Notes: a model not told the origin generated them from the sequence alone. Shown: positions 47,955 through 58,040, counted from the stretch's first letter. The stretch is DNA of 64,000 nt from Providencia sp. PROV188 (GCF_027595165.1 NZ_CP097291.1:744001-808000); one strand, 5' to 3'. Numbers and translations are program-made.

Positions 47955-48217
47955 AATTCTTCCCAGTTCATCTTTCCTAATTGAAAATGTTCCGTTATGG
48001 TTCGGGGTGCAACAACTCACACTATTAGACAACAGTTTGAGAAAAAATTCGCGTAAATGTGCAGTCGATGAACATTTTGCATACCCGGACCATAGTTTCA
48101 ACAATGTAGATGCTATTATCCGCTATTTCTATAATAAGAAGATAGTTACCAACAGCGTGATTAGGGGATTTTTTTTCAGATGTGCTTTAGCGTTTTTTAA
48201 TTAATTTAGGAGTCTCT

Positions 48218-48556
48218 ATGGACGCCAATATGCCACAAACTATGCAGTCTCGCGTGAGTGAAAAGCTACAGTCTGCATTTGAACCTGAACATATGGAGGT
48301 GATTAATGAAAGTCATCAGCATAATGTGTTACCCGGTTCAGAGAGCCATTTCAAAGTGGTTTTAGTCAGTGATAAATTTGAAAACAAACGTATGATTGGT
48401 CGTCACCGTGAAATTTATGCTATTTTGGCTGACGAGCTTGCAGGTGAGATTCATGCTTTAGCCTTACACACTTATACTCCAAAAGAGTGGAATGAATTAG
48501 CGAGTACTGCGCTAAAATCACCTGCTTGTCGTGGTGTTGGTGGTGTGAATCGCTAA
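48218..48556 (+). CDS. bolA: BolA family transcriptional regulator / Fe-S partner
   Basis: Stress- and stationary-phase morphogene in E. coli; the protein binds DNA and forms [2Fe-2S] complexes with monothiol glutaredoxins. 112 residues (E. coli 105). Core ESHQHNVLPGSESHFKVVLVSDKF (about 30-53) and the conserved C-terminal HALALHTYTPKEW with its invariant His. AGGAG lies five bases before the ATG. Divergent from yajG, with tig following on the same strand. Confidence 0.96.
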   Translation: MDANMPQTMQSRVSEKLQSAFEPEHMEVINESHQHNVLPGSESHFKVVLVSDKFENKRMIGRHREIYAILADELAGEIHALALHTYTPKEWNELASTALKSPACRGVGGVNR

Positions 48557-48895
48557 TCAAACGTCTTGATGACATACGAATACCAATAGTGTGTTTATCG
48601 AGTGGCTGTAAGTGAGCGTTTTTTCCTCAATTTGAGAGAGGAAAATGAATTTTTAGTCAGAAAAGTCACAAATAAAGAGGAATAATCGCTTCTTTTATCG
48701 GCTTTTCTCGACTCAGGGCGCATGCATCGGTATAATGCTGCGTCTAATTTTCAGTAAGGTTTCGGGACGCTTCTGATATCAGGGATGACCGTTATGAAAG
48801 TAACGCCCCCGGTTCTGGAAGGGAGATTGCCATTATGATTTAATGGCATAACTCTGGAGTAGACCGATCACTAAGATTTATTTTGAGGTAAGAAG
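48557..48895 (+). promoter_or_regulatory. tig promoter and long structured leader
   Basis: TCGACT (48708-48713), 17 bases, TATAAT (48731-48736): a good sigma-70 promoter, giving a leader of about 150 bases. Within it, ATG 48785 (or 48794, better spaced from AGGG at 48781) opens a short frame, MTVMKVTPPVLEGRLPL, that stops at 48836-48838, in the loop of a perfect 8-bp hairpin (TGCCATTA 48828-48835, TAATGGCA 48841-48848). Otherwise no gene. Confidence 0.6.
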
Positions 48896-50200
48896 ATGCA
48901 AGTTTCTGTTGAAACGACTCAAGGCCTTGGGCGTCGTGTAACAATCACCGTTCCTGCCACTGATATTGAAAAAGCGCTGAATAGCGAGCTGGTTAACGTT
49001 GCTAAGAAAGTCCGTGTTGATGGTTTCCGTAAAGGGAAAGTACCAATGCACATCGTTAAACAACGTTACGGTGCGTCTGTAATGCAAGACGTTCTGGGCG
49101 ATGTTATGCAACGTAACTTTATCAATGCAATCATTGAACAAAAAATCAACCCAGCTGGCGCGCCAAGCTACAAGCCAGAAATGTTCGAAGACGGTAAAGA
49201 CTTCGTTTACGCGGTTGAGTTCGAAGTGTACCCAGAAATCGAATTAAAAGGTTTTGAAACTATCGAAGTTGAAAAACCAGCTGTAACCGTGAAAGACGAA
49301 GATCTCAACGACATGCTGGAAACTCTGCGTAAGCAACAAGCACAGTGGAAAGAAGTTGAAGATGCAGCAGCAGCTGATTCACGTATCACTATTAACTTCA
49401 CAGGTTCTATCGACGGTGAAGAATTCGAAGGTGGTAAAGCTGAAGACTTCGCACTGGTTATGGGCGAAGGCCGTATGATCCCAGGTTTCGAAGAAGGCGT
49501 TGTTGGTCATAAAGCTGGTGAAGAATTTGATATCGAAGTTAACTTCCCAGAAGATTACCATGCAGAAAACCTGAAAGGTAAAGCAGCTAAGTTTGCTATC
49601 GTTCTGAAGAAAGTTGAACAGCGTGAATTGCCAGAATTTACTGAAGAGTTCGTTAAGCGTTTCGGTATTGCTGACGGTTCAGTAGAAGGTCTGCGTGCAG
49701 AAGTTCGTAAAAACATGGAACGTGAGCTGAAAAATGCAGTTCGTAACCGTGTTAAAGCGCAAGTTCTGGAAGGTCTGGTTAACGCAAACGAAATCGAAGT
49801 CCCAGCAGCAGTTGTTGATGGTGAAATCGATGTTCTGCGTCGTCAAGCTGCACAGCGTTTTGGTGGCAACGAAAAACAAGCGATGGAATTACCACGTGAA
49901 CTGTTCGAAGAACAAGCTAAACGTCGTGTAATTGTTGGTCTGCTGTTAGGCGAAGTTATCCGTACTAACGAGCTGAAAGCTGACGAAGATCGCGTTAAAG
50001 CGCTGATCGAAGACATGGCTTCTGCTTACGAAGATCCATCAGAAGTTATCGAATACTACAGCAAAAATGAAGAGCTGATGAACAGTGTTCGTAACTTAGC
50101 GTTAGAAGAGCAAGCTGTAGAAACTATTCTGGCAGCGGCTAAAGTAACTGAAAAAGAAACTAACTTCACTGAGCTGATGAACCAAGTTCAAGCTGGTTAA
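48896..50200 (+). CDS. tig: Trigger factor
   Basis: Ribosome-bound chaperone and prolyl isomerase that meets nascent chains at the exit tunnel. 434 residues (E. coli 432). Ribosome-binding signature [19 protein letters not shown] (about 41-60, containing GFRK), FKBP-type isomerase domain (about 155-245), and a helical C-terminal substrate cradle. TGAGGT precedes the ATG. First of the conserved tig-clpP-clpX-lon-hupB-ppiD protein-quality-control run. Confidence 0.99.
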   Translation: MQVSVETTQGLGRRVTITVPATDIEKALNSELVNVAKKVRVDGFRKGKVPMHIVKQRYGASVMQDVLGDVMQRNFINAIIEQKINPAGAPSYKPEMFEDGKDFVYAVEFEVYPEIELKGFETIEVEKPAVTVKDEDLNDMLETLRKQQAQWKEVEDAAAADSRITINFTGSIDGEEFEGGKAEDFALVMGEGRMIPGFEEGVVGHKAGEEFDIEVNFPEDYHAENLKGKAAKFAIVLKKVEQRELPEFTEEFVKRFGIADGSVEGLRAEVRKNMERELKNAVRNRVKAQVLEGLVNANEIEVPAAVVDGEIDVLRRQAAQRFGGNEKQAMELPRELFEEQAKRRVIVGLLLGEVIRTNELKADEDRVKALIEDMASAYEDPSEVIEYYSKNEELMNSVRNLALEEQAVETILAAAKVTEKETNFTELMNQVQAG

Positions 50201-50242
50201 TTTTTCTTTTTAGCAGTACTCTTCTTTTTAGAAGTACAAAGC

Positions 50243-50274
50243 AAAACCCGTGGTGTTTCACTGCGGGTTTTTTG
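50243..50274 (+). terminator. Terminator of tig
   Basis: AAAACCCG (50243-50250) pairs with CGGGTTTT (50264-50271), inner GTG/CAC pairs, then TT. Confidence 0.88.
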
Positions 50275-50600
50275 TCGATTAGCGTCGTAATATTTAGACT
50301 TTGTGCAAATCATCTTGAAAATTACATTTAAACCCTAATTATAATAAGAGTCATCAAGATATCGTTCGCTAGATGATGATGGGATTTTTGTGTGGAACAC
50401 ATTTTTCGACAGTATAAAACCGTGTAACTAGATAGACTTGTGTTAAACTCTTTAGCAGAGCGTCTTGCCTATCGCAGTGTTTTCAACAGTATTCTGGCTT
50501 AATTCTTTAGCGACTTTTTAACCAAGATTTAAAAAAGTGACTAAAATAATGAAGTAAGCGAAGAGTATAAACAGGCAGACACAACTAACTTAGAAAGAGT

Positions 50601-50636
50601 GTTTTTTAGAAATATTGTTTTTTAGAAATATTGTTT
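50601..50636 (+). repeat. Tandem 16-bp duplication upstream of clpP
   Basis: GTTTTTTAGAAATATT occurs twice head to tail (50601-50616 and 50617-50632), followed by the first four bases of a third unit. About 85 bases before clpP. Confidence 0.9.
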
Positions 50637-50718
50637 GTAGCACGATCCCTGCCCAAAATGGCGGACAGACAGCAAATTAGGCGCAAGCACCAGAAAAAGT
50701 TTTTAATAGGAGATTTCG

Positions 50719-51339
50719 ATGTCACATTTTGGCGGTCAGGAGCAGTTAGCATCCCAAATGGCACTTGTGCCAATGGTTATCGAGCAAACCTCTCGAGGTG
50801 AGCGCTCATATGATATTTATTCACGTCTCTTAAAAGAACGTATTATCTTCCTGACTGGTCAGGTGGAAGATCATATGGCGAACTTAATTGTCGCTCAAAT
50901 GCTATTTCTTGAAGCAGAAAACCCAGAAAAAGATATTCAACTTTATATTAACTCACCAGGCGGCGTGATTACTGCAGGGATGTCAATTTACGACACCATG
51001 CAATTTATCAAACCTGATGTGAGCACTATCTGTATGGGACAAGCGTGCTCAATGGGTGCGTTTTTATTAACCGCAGGTACAAAAGGTAAACGTTTCTGCT
51101 TACCAAACTCTCGCGTCATGATCCACCAACCGTTAGGTGGCTATCAAGGACAAGCGACAGACATTGAAATTCACGCTCAAGAAATCTTGAAAGTGAAATC
51201 GCGCATGAATGAATTGATGGCCCAACATACAGGGAAATCCATCGAAGAAATTAGTCGTGACACAGAGCGTGACCGTTTCTTATCAGCAAATGAAGCTAAA
51301 GAATATGGTCTGGTTGATCATATTTATACCAGCCGTTAA
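50719..51339 (+). CDS. clpP: ATP-dependent Clp protease proteolytic subunit
   Basis: Serine protease that forms the two-ring chamber used by ClpX and ClpA. 206 residues (E. coli 207), made as a proenzyme. Catalytic S111 is in [10 protein letters not shown]136 in MIHQPLGG and the Asp in RDTERDRF near 186. The N-terminal propeptide ends near [14 protein letters not shown] precedes the ATG. clpX follows 117 bases on. Confidence 0.99.
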   Translation: MSHFGGQEQLASQMALVPMVIEQTSRGERSYDIYSRLLKERIIFLTGQVEDHMANLIVAQMLFLEAENPEKDIQLYINSPGGVITAGMSIYDTMQFIKPDVSTICMGQACSMGAFLLTAGTKGKRFCLPNSRVMIHQPLGGYQGQATDIEIHAQEILKVKSRMNELMAQHTGKSIEEISRDTERDRFLSANEAKEYGLVDHIYTSR

Positions 51340-51456
51340 TTTGCGAATATTTTGATATAATTAATTTATATCCTAAAGTTTTTGAAAATTTGTTGCCTTG
51401 TTTTACTACGAAAATTAGATAAAACAAGGCATTATAAATATAAGTGAGGTCTACTG

Positions 51457-52734
51457 ATGACAGATAAACGCAAAGAGGGAGCAGGTAAATTACTGTACTG
51501 TTCTTTCTGCGGAAAAAGTCAGCATGAAGTGCGTAAGCTGATTGCCGGTCCGTCAGTCTATATTTGTGATGAATGCGTGGATTTATGCCTCGACATCATC
51601 CGTGAAGAGATCAAAGAACTGGCTCCGCATCGCGAGCGTAGTGAATTACCAACTCCCCACGAAATCAGACAGCATCTTGACGACTACGTTATTGGTCAAG
51701 AAAAAGCGAAAAAAGTGTTAGCGGTCGCTGTTTATAACCACTACAAACGTCTACGTAATGGCGATAAAACCAGCGATGGTGTTGAATTAGGCAAAAGTAA
51801 CATTCTGCTCATTGGTCCGACGGGTAGTGGTAAAACGTTATTAGCAGAAACGTTAGCTCGCTATTTAGATGTGCCATTCACTATGGCGGATGCGACCACA
51901 TTAACTGAAGCGGGTTACGTGGGTGAAGATGTTGAGAATATCATCCAGAAGCTGCTACAAAAATGCGACTATGATGTTGAAAAAGCTCAACGTGGTATCG
52001 TCTATATCGATGAAATTGATAAAATTTCTCGTAAATCCGATAACCCATCCATCACGCGTGACGTATCAGGTGAAGGGGTGCAGCAAGCATTACTGAAACT
52101 GATTGAAGGCACTGTAGCCGCGGTTCCGCCACAAGGCGGTCGTAAGCATCCGCAACAAGAGTTTTTACAGGTAGATACCTCGAAAATTCTGTTTATCTGT
52201 GGCGGTGCATTTGCCGGGTTGGATAAAGTTATTGGTCAACGTCTGAATACTCGTTCAGGTATTGGTTTTGCGGCGCAAGTTAAAGGTGAATCTGAGAAGG
52301 CAACAGAAGGTGAGTTACTCACTCAAGCGGAGCCTGAAGATCTCATTAAATTTGGTTTGATTCCTGAGTTTATCGGTCGTCTACCTGTGGTTGCCACTTT
52401 GACTGAGCTGAGTGAAGAAGCTCTGATTCAGATCTTAAAAGAGCCGAAAAACGCATTGACTAAACAGTATCAAGCTCTGTTTAACCTCGAAGGCACTGAA
52501 TTAGAGTTTCGAGAAGAAGCATTAACGGCGATAGCGAAAAAAGCAATGGCGCGTAAAACAGGTGCTCGTGGCTTACGTTCAATCGTCGAAGCTGCTCTAC
52601 TTAATACCATGTATGATCTACCTTCAATGAGTGATGTTGAGAAAGTCGTTGTAGATGAAAATGTGATTAATGAACAGTCAGAACCTCTGTTAATCTACAG
52701 CAAACCGGATGCCCAAGCTTCTGGCGATAATTAA
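51457..52734 (+). CDS. clpX: ATP-dependent Clp protease ATP-binding subunit ClpX
   Basis: AAA+ unfoldase that feeds tagged substrates into ClpP. 425 residues (E. coli 424). N-terminal zinc-binding domain CSFC...CDEC (about 15-40), Walker A GPTGSGKT near 120, Walker [10 protein letters not shown] near 182, sensor 2 GARGLRS near 370, and the IGFAAQ (IGF) loop near 268 that docks on ClpP. GAGGT upstream of the ATG; a strong terminator follows. Confidence 0.99.
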   Translation: MTDKRKEGAGKLLYCSFCGKSQHEVRKLIAGPSVYICDECVDLCLDIIREEIKELAPHRERSELPTPHEIRQHLDDYVIGQEKAKKVLAVAVYNHYKRLRNGDKTSDGVELGKSNILLIGPTGSGKTLLAETLARYLDVPFTMADATTLTEAGYVGEDVENIIQKLLQKCDYDVEKAQRGIVYIDEIDKISRKSDNPSITRDVSGEGVQQALLKLIEGTVAAVPPQGGRKHPQQEFLQVDTSKILFICGGAFAGLDKVIGQRLNTRSGIGFAAQVKGESEKATEGELLTQAEPEDLIKFGLIPEFIGRLPVVATLTELSEEALIQILKEPKNALTKQYQALFNLEGTELEFREEALTAIAKKAMARKTGARGLRSIVEAALLNTMYDLPSMSDVEKVVVDENVINEQSEPLLIYSKPDAQASGDN

Positions 52735-52764
52735 CTTCTCGTCTGTGTTCAATAAATAATCAAT

Positions 52765-52796
52765 CAAAATGAGGGGTAACCCTCATTTTGTTTTTT
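52765..52796 (+). terminator. Terminator of clpPX
   Basis: CAAAATGAGGG (52765-52775), loop GTAA, CCCTCATTTTG (52780-52790), then TTTTTT. Confidence 0.93.
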
Positions 52797-52810
52797 ATGC
52801 TTAACTAACC

Positions 52811-52839
52811 ATTGAATGCTAAAATCTTGTCCCCATATA
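52811..52839 (+). promoter_or_regulatory. Sigma-32 (heat-shock) promoter of lon
   Basis: TTGAAT (52812-52817), 13-base spacer, CCCCATATA (52831-52839), matching the sigma-32 pattern CTTGAA-N13-15-CCCCATNT. E. coli lon has the same type of promoter. Confidence 0.85.
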
Positions 52840-52967
52840 GTTTATATTCTTAGTTGTGGTTTCCTTATTTTGAAAGAGCACTGTTTATATCGCAGTGTTT
52901 TACAAGAATTTTTTCTGTTATAAGCAGAAACCCTTAACTGGCGTGTGCTAAACGAAGAGAGAGCTTT

Positions 52968-55397
52968 ATGAATCCAGAGCGTTCCGAACGCATTGAAATA
53001 CCAGTATTGCCTCTGCGTGATGTAGTGGTGTACCCACATATGGTGATCCCACTGTTTGTTGGACGTGAAAAATCCATTCACAGTCTGGAAGCAGCAATGG
53101 ATCATGATAAGCAAGTGATGCTGGTTGCGCAAAAAGAAGCCTCAACCGATGAACCTGGGGTGAATGATTTATTTACTGTTGGGACAATTGCATCTGTGAT
53201 CCAGATGCTGAAACTACCTGACGGTACCGTTAAAGTGCTAGTTGAAGGCCTACGTCGTGCTCGTATTACTAGCCTGACTGATAACGGGGAGTATTTCTTA
53301 GCGCAAGCTGAATATCTCGCGAACGATAGTGTGAAAGCGGCTATCTATGATGACGCATCAAAAGCGCCTAGCACTACCGAATTGGTTGACGAAAAAGAGC
53401 AAGAAGTATTATATCGTACGATTGTTAGTCAGTTCGAAAGTTACATTAAACTGAACAAAAAAATTCCACCTGAAGTTCTGACTTCACTGCATGCGATTGA
53501 GCAAGACCAGCTAGATAAACTGGCTGATACGATTGCTTCACACATGCCGTTAAAACTGGCAGACAAACAGCGCGTTTTAGAAATGGCAAACATTGCTGAG
53601 CGTGTTGAGTTCCTCATGGCAATGATGGAATCAGAAACTGAACTACTGCAAGTTGAAAAACGCATTCGTAACCGCGTGAAAAAACAGATGGAAAAAAGCC
53701 AGCGCGAGTACTATTTGAATGAGCAAATGAAAGCGATTCAAAAAGAACTTGGCGAAATGGATGATGCTCCAGATGAAAACGAATCGCTGAAACGCAAAAT
53801 CGAAGAAGCGAAAATGCCAAAAGAGGCACAAGAAAAAGCCGAAGCTGAATTGCAGAAGCTGAAAATGATGTCTCCAATGTCTGCTGAAGCGACGGTGGTT
53901 CGTAGCTACATTGATTGGATGGTTCAGGTTCCATGGCATAAGCGTAGCAAAGTCAAAAAAGACTTAGTGAAAGCGCAAGAAGTGCTCGATACAGATCACT
54001 ATGGCTTAGAGCGCGTTAAAGACCGTATCCTTGAATACCTCGCGGTTCAAAGCCGTGTTAGTAAAATCAAAGGGCCAATCTTATGCTTAGTCGGACCTCC
54101 AGGGGTTGGTAAAACGTCTCTGGGGCAATCTATCGCTAAAGCAACAGGGCGTGAATATACCCGTATGGCTCTGGGTGGGGTTCGTGACGAAGCGGAAATC
54201 CGTGGTCACCGTCGTACTTATATTGGTTCAATGCCGGGTAAACTTATCCAGAAAATGGCGAAAGTAGGGGTTAAAAACCCACTATTTTTACTGGATGAAA
54301 TCGATAAAATGTCTTCAGACATGCGTGGAGATCCTGCATCAGCACTGTTAGAAGTGTTAGATCCAGAACAAAACGTTGCATTCAACGACCATTATTTGGA
54401 AGTTGATTATGACCTGTCTGACGTGATGTTTGTGGCAACATCGAACTCGATGAATATCCCTGCACCATTATTAGACCGTATGGAAGTGATCCGTCTGTCT
54501 GGTTATACCGAAGACGAAAAACTGAATATTGCTAAGAGACATTTACTATCTAAGCAAATTGAGCGTAATGCCTTGAAAAAAGGCGAGTTATCTATCGATG
54601 ATGGCGCAATTATGAGTATCATTCGTTACTATACTCGTGAAGCTGGCGTGCGTGGATTAGAACGTGAAATTTCTAAACTGTGCCGTAAAGCTGTTAAAGC
54701 ATTGCTGATGGATAAAAAACTGAAGCATATTGAGATCACTGCAGATAATCTGAAGGATTACTTAGGTGTTCGTCGCTTTGATTACGGTCATGCTGATACC
54801 GAAAACCGAGTAGGGCAAGTGACTGGTTTAGCATGGACAGAAGTTGGTGGTGACTTACTTACCATTGAGACAGCCTGTGTACCGGGCAAAGGTAAGTTAA
54901 CTTACACCGGTTCTCTGGGTGAAGTGATGCAAGAATCAATTCAAACAGCGCTGACAGTGGTACGTGCTCGTGCAGAAAAACTGGGTATTAACGGTGACTT
55001 CTATGAAAAACGTGATATTCACGTTCACGTACCAGAAGGCGCAACACCGAAAGATGGTCCAAGTGCGGGTATCGCAATGTCAACGGCACTGGTTTCTTGC
55101 TTAACGGGTAACCCTGTAAAAGCGGATGTGGCGATGACCGGTGAAATCACGTTACGCGGTTTAGTATTACCAATTGGTGGGCTGAAAGAAAAATTACTGG
55201 CAGCTCATCGTGGTGGTATTAAAACGGTTCTTATCCCTGATGATAACAAACGTGATTTAGAAGAAATTCCTCAGAATGTGATTGCTGATTTGCAAATCCA
55301 TCCTGTTAAGACAATTGAAGAAGTCCTCTCATTAGCATTAGTCAATCCTCCTTTTGGGGCTGAAGTGGTCCAAAAGAAAGCTAAAAGAGTGAGCTGA
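52968..55397 (+). CDS. lon: ATP-dependent protease Lon
   Basis: Ser-Lys AAA+ protease that degrades misfolded and regulatory proteins. 809 residues, about 25 more than E. coli (784). N-terminal substrate domain, Walker A GPPGVGKTS near 380, Walker B PLFLLDEIDKM near 440, and a C-terminal protease domain with the nucleophile in PKDGPSAGIAM near residue 700 and catalytic Lys in GGLKEKLLAAHRGG. Most of the extra length is about 18 residues after AEYLA in the N-domain (AAIYDDASKAPSTTEL). Sigma-32 promoter upstream, terminator downstream. Confidence 0.98.
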   Translation: MNPERSERIEIPVLPLRDVVVYPHMVIPLFVGREKSIHSLEAAMDHDKQVMLVAQKEASTDEPGVNDLFTVGTIASVIQMLKLPDGTVKVLVEGLRRARITSLTDNGEYFLAQAEYLANDSVKAAIYDDASKAPSTTELVDEKEQEVLYRTIVSQFESYIKLNKKIPPEVLTSLHAIEQDQLDKLADTIASHMPLKLADKQRVLEMANIAERVEFLMAMMESETELLQVEKRIRNRVKKQMEKSQREYYLNEQMKAIQKELGEMDDAPDENESLKRKIEEAKMPKEAQEKAEAELQKLKMMSPMSAEATVVRSYIDWMVQVPWHKRSKVKKDLVKAQEVLDTDHYGLERVKDRILEYLAVQSRVSKIKGPILCLVGPPGVGKTSLGQSIAKATGREYTRMALGGVRDEAEIRGHRRTYIGSMPGKLIQKMAKVGVKNPLFLLDEIDKMSSDMRGDPASALLEVLDPEQNVAFNDHYLEVDYDLSDVMFVATSNSMNIPAPLLDRMEVIRLSGYTEDEKLNIAKRHLLSKQIERNALKKGELSIDDGAIMSIIRYYTREAGVRGLEREISKLCRKAVKALLMDKKLKHIEITADNLKDYLGVRRFDYGHADTENRVGQVTGLAWTEVGGDLLTIETACVPGKGKLTYTGSLGEVMQESIQTALTVVRARAEKLGINGDFYEKRDIHVHVPEGATPKDGPSAGIAMSTALVSCLTGNPVKADVAMTGEITLRGLVLPIGGLKEKLLAAHRGGIKTVLIPDDNKRDLEEIPQNVIADLQIHPVKTIEEVLSLALVNPPFGAEVVQKKAKRVS

Positions 55398-55419
55398 ATC
55401 AAGAAGCTTGTATAAAATT

Positions 55420-55460
55420 AAGGCTGACAGCTAATTTAGGGCTTGTCAGCCTTTTTTTTC
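55420..55460 (+). terminator. Terminator of lon
   Basis: AAGGCTGACA (55420-55429) pairs with TGTCAGCCTT (55444-55453), followed by eight T. Confidence 0.93.
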
Positions 55461-55554
55461 GTGGTTACTTTAGCGAAGATTCTGATAATGGTTAGCGTGC
55501 TATCTGTTTTCTTGCCATTAATATTCAGGATTGATATAACGGCTGCATCATTAA

Positions 55555-55602
55555 TTAACTATACTTAGTAATGTTAACTATACTGTAGTTGGTTAATTAA
55601 CC
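55555..55602 (+). promoter_or_regulatory. Repeats in the hupB promoter region
   Basis: TTAACTATACT occurs twice (55555-55565 and 55574-55584), 19 bases apart; each ends in TATACT, a close match to a -10 element. A perfect palindrome GGTTAATTAACC follows (55591-55602). E. coli hupB has several promoters, so tandem starts are plausible. Confidence 0.45.
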
Positions 55603-55635
55603 GATAAAGTCAAAACTAATATGGGGATGATAATA

Positions 55636-55911
55636 GTGAATAAGTCTCAACTGATTGAAAAAATCGCTGTAGAAGCGAACATTTCTAAAGCCGCAGCAGG
55701 TCGCGTAGTCGATGCTTTCGTTGCTTCTGTAACGACTTCTCTGAGCAAGGGTGATGATGTTACTTTAGTTGGTTTTGGTACTTTTAATGTACGTCAACGC
55801 GCAGCACGTACAGGTCGTAACCCGCAGACAGGTAAAGAAATTAAAATCGCTGCGGCAAAAGTTCCTGCATTCCGTGCAGGCAAAGGTCTTAAAGACGCTG
55901 TTAACGGTTAA
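55636..55911 (+). CDS. hupB: DNA-binding protein HU-beta
   Basis: Nucleoid protein that bends and compacts DNA as HU homo- or heterodimer. 91 residues from GTG 55636 ([11 protein letters not shown]), with GGGGAT seven bases upstream; an ATG at 55621 would add five unconserved residues. The family signature is [24 protein letters not shown], spanning the DNA-binding arm (about 46-69) with the intercalating Pro of RNPQTG. E. coli hupB also starts with GTG. Confidence 0.97.
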   Translation: MNKSQLIEKIAVEANISKAAAGRVVDAFVASVTTSLSKGDDVTLVGFGTFNVRQRAARTGRNPQTGKEIKIAAAKVPAFRAGKGLKDAVNG

Positions 55912-55987
55912 TTGAGTTTAGTTTCGTCTTTCACGCATTTTTGCGAAAACTCAAACTGACGTAATGTCTTTAATCAGCTAATATATA

Positions 55988-56018
55988 AGCGCGCCATGGA
56001 AATGGTGCGCTTTTTTTT
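55988..56018 (+). terminator. Terminator of hupB
   Basis: AAGCGCGCCAT (55988-55998) pairs with ATGGTGCGCTT (56002-56012) with one wobble, then T-run. Confidence 0.9.
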
Positions 56019-56084
56019 CTATCTGAGTTAAAATTAGCGTAATATTAAGAAATTCAACAAAGCAAAGCGGAGTTAAGCCTTTTT

Positions 56085-57953
56085 ATGATGGAAGATCTAC
56101 GCACGAAGGCGAACAGTCCTTTTATTAAAGTGTTGTTAGCTATTATTATCTTGTCATTCGTGCTGACAGGTGTTGCTGGCTATGTGATTGGTGGCTCAAG
56201 TAATAATGCTGCTGAAGTCAATGGACAGCCAATAAGCAAGGAACAATTACAGCAAGCTTTCCAGCAAGAGCGCCAGTCATTACAAGAATACTTAGGAGAT
56301 AAATTCTCTGAAGTTGCAAGTAATGACAACTACATGAAAGAGCTGCGTACCCAAGCTTTGAATAACTTAATCAATAATCAATTGATTAACCAATACGCTA
56401 ATGAATTACAACTCTCTGCTAGCGACCAACAAATTGAGCAAGCTATTTTTGCTATGCAAGTTTTCCAAACAAATGGAAATTTTGATAGTGAAAAATATCG
56501 CGAGATTTTAAAACGTTACAATATTAATGCAGATGATTTTGCGGCACAAATTCGCCAAGATTTAGTTCGTGCGCAATTAGGTAAATCGTTCACCGGAACA
56601 GAATTTGCACTGCCTTCAGAAGTCAAAGCGTATGCGGAACTGTTTATGCAAGAGCGTGAAGTCCGTACGGCAAGCTTGTCGTTAGCTGCGCTAGAAGCTA
56701 AACAAACCGTTTCTGAAGATGAATTAAAAGCGTATTACGCGGCAAATCAAAACAGTTTCATTTCACCTGAACAAGTTCAAGTAAGCTATGTCGAAATGGA
56801 TGCGGCATCTATGCCAAAAGCATCTGTGACGGCTGAAGAAGTGAAAGCTTACTACGATGAAAATCTGAAGAATTTTACTAAAGCGGAACAAAAGCTGTAT
56901 AGCATGATTCAAGTCGCATCAGAAAAAGATGCACAAGCTTTAGAAGCCGAGCTGAAAGGCGGCGCTGATTTCGCAACGTTAGCTACTGAAAAATCCACAG
57001 ATAAATTCAGTGCTGGCAACAAAGGCGTGATTGGTTGGATGGAAGCAACTTCTACACCAAGCGAAATCATCAGTGCGAATTTAACCGAGAAAGGTCAAAT
57101 TTCTGCACCGATCAAAGTCCAAGATAATTATGTCTTATTCCGTTTGGATGATGTTAAGCCAGAAGCAATTAAGCCTTTTGATGACGTTAAATCAAGTATT
57201 GAAACTAGTTTAGTTCAAGATAAAAGCGTCAAACAGTTTTACGATTTACAACAGAAAGTGAGTGAAGCTGCGACGAATGACAATGAATCATTAGCATCAG
57301 TTGAAAGCATTTCTGGCTTGAAAGTTGCGACTACTGGCTGGTTTGATCGCCAAAACCCACCGACACAACTGAATTTCCCGAAAGTCGTTAACGAAGTATT
57401 CAGCGACCGTTTAGTCGATAAAAAAGGTACAACAGGTATCAACTCTGACGTGATCAACGTTGAAGGGGATCGTGCATTTGTTCTGCGTGTGACTGATTAT
57501 AAAGCGGAATCAACAGAGCCATTCGAAACAGTAAAAGCGGATATTGAAGCATTAGTTAAGCGTCAGAAAGCGTCTGCACAATTAAAAGCGAATGGTGAGA
57601 AATTACTGGCAGAGCTACAAGCTGGTAAAGGTGATGAAGCATTGAAAGCTGCAGACACCCAATTTGGCGCTGTTCAAACAGTTTCATTCCTTGCACCTGC
57701 AACGGATGTGACGGGCGTTGCGATGAAAATGACACCGCCAACTGACGGTAAACCAACTTACGCAATCGCTTATGATCAAAAAGATAATCTACTAATTGTT
57801 CAATTAGATAAAGTGACTTTAGGTCAGCCAACAGCTGAAGAATTGAGCCAGCTATCTAACGAATATCGTGGTGCAATGAGCTCAGCGGTGAATGAAGCGT
57901 TAATGCTGAATTTACGCGCGAACGCAAAAATTGAAGTGCAAAGCTTAGAATAA
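56085..57953 (+). CDS. ppiD: Periplasmic folding chaperone PpiD
   Basis: Membrane-anchored SurA-like chaperone with a parvulin domain that contacts proteins leaving the SecYEG channel. 622 residues (E. coli 623). Cytoplasmic tail MMEDLRTKANS, one membrane helix (about 15-35), then a periplasmic N-domain, a parvulin domain (about 265-360, with GGADFATLATEKSTD) thought to be inactive in E. coli, and a C-terminal domain. Own promoter likely; followed by the 18-bp palindrome and a terminator. Confidence 0.96.
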   Translation: MMEDLRTKANSPFIKVLLAIIILSFVLTGVAGYVIGGSSNNAAEVNGQPISKEQLQQAFQQERQSLQEYLGDKFSEVASNDNYMKELRTQALNNLINNQLINQYANELQLSASDQQIEQAIFAMQVFQTNGNFDSEKYREILKRYNINADDFAAQIRQDLVRAQLGKSFTGTEFALPSEVKAYAELFMQEREVRTASLSLAALEAKQTVSEDELKAYYAANQNSFISPEQVQVSYVEMDAASMPKASVTAEEVKAYYDENLKNFTKAEQKLYSMIQVASEKDAQALEAELKGGADFATLATEKSTDKFSAGNKGVIGWMEATSTPSEIISANLTEKGQISAPIKVQDNYVLFRLDDVKPEAIKPFDDVKSSIETSLVQDKSVKQFYDLQQKVSEAATNDNESLASVESISGLKVATTGWFDRQNPPTQLNFPKVVNEVFSDRLVDKKGTTGINSDVINVEGDRAFVLRVTDYKAESTEPFETVKADIEALVKRQKASAQLKANGEKLLAELQAGKGDEALKAADTQFGAVQTVSFLAPATDVTGVAMKMTPPTDGKPTYAIAYDQKDNLLIVQLDKVTLGQPTAEELSQLSNEYRGAMSSAVNEALMLNLRANAKIEVQSLE

Positions 57954-57971
57954 GTTATTTGCATGGAATAA

Positions 57972-57989
57972 TTGCGAAGCGCTTCGCAA
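57972..57989. repeat. 18-bp perfect palindrome, copy 2
   Basis: Same TTGCGAAGCGCTTCGCAA as at 4244-4261, here 19 bases after the ppiD stop and 24 bases before a separate terminator hairpin. Flanking bases differ from copy 1 beyond one or two positions. Confidence 0.85.
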
Positions 57990-58013
57990 CTAAAATTGCA
58001 ATATCTGTAATAG

Positions 58014-58040
58014 AAGGCCACCCATTGGGTGGCCTTTCGC
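58014..58040 (+). terminator. Terminator of ppiD
   Basis: AAGGCCACCC (58014-58023), loop ATT, GGGTGGCCTT (58027-58036), then TCG; short T-run. Confidence 0.75.

Larger units (their letters stand above)
50201..50718 (+). promoter_or_regulatory. tig-clpP intergenic region
   Basis: 518 bases, about twice the E. coli gap, without a convincing gene. Contents: tig terminator (50243-50274); CTTGAAA at 50314-50320 followed by ACCCTAATTA and TATAAT (50340-50345), a possible heat-shock or sigma-70 promoter with poor spacing; an AT-only inverted repeat (50513-50538); and a perfect tandem 16-bp duplication (50601-50632). Confidence 0.55.
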
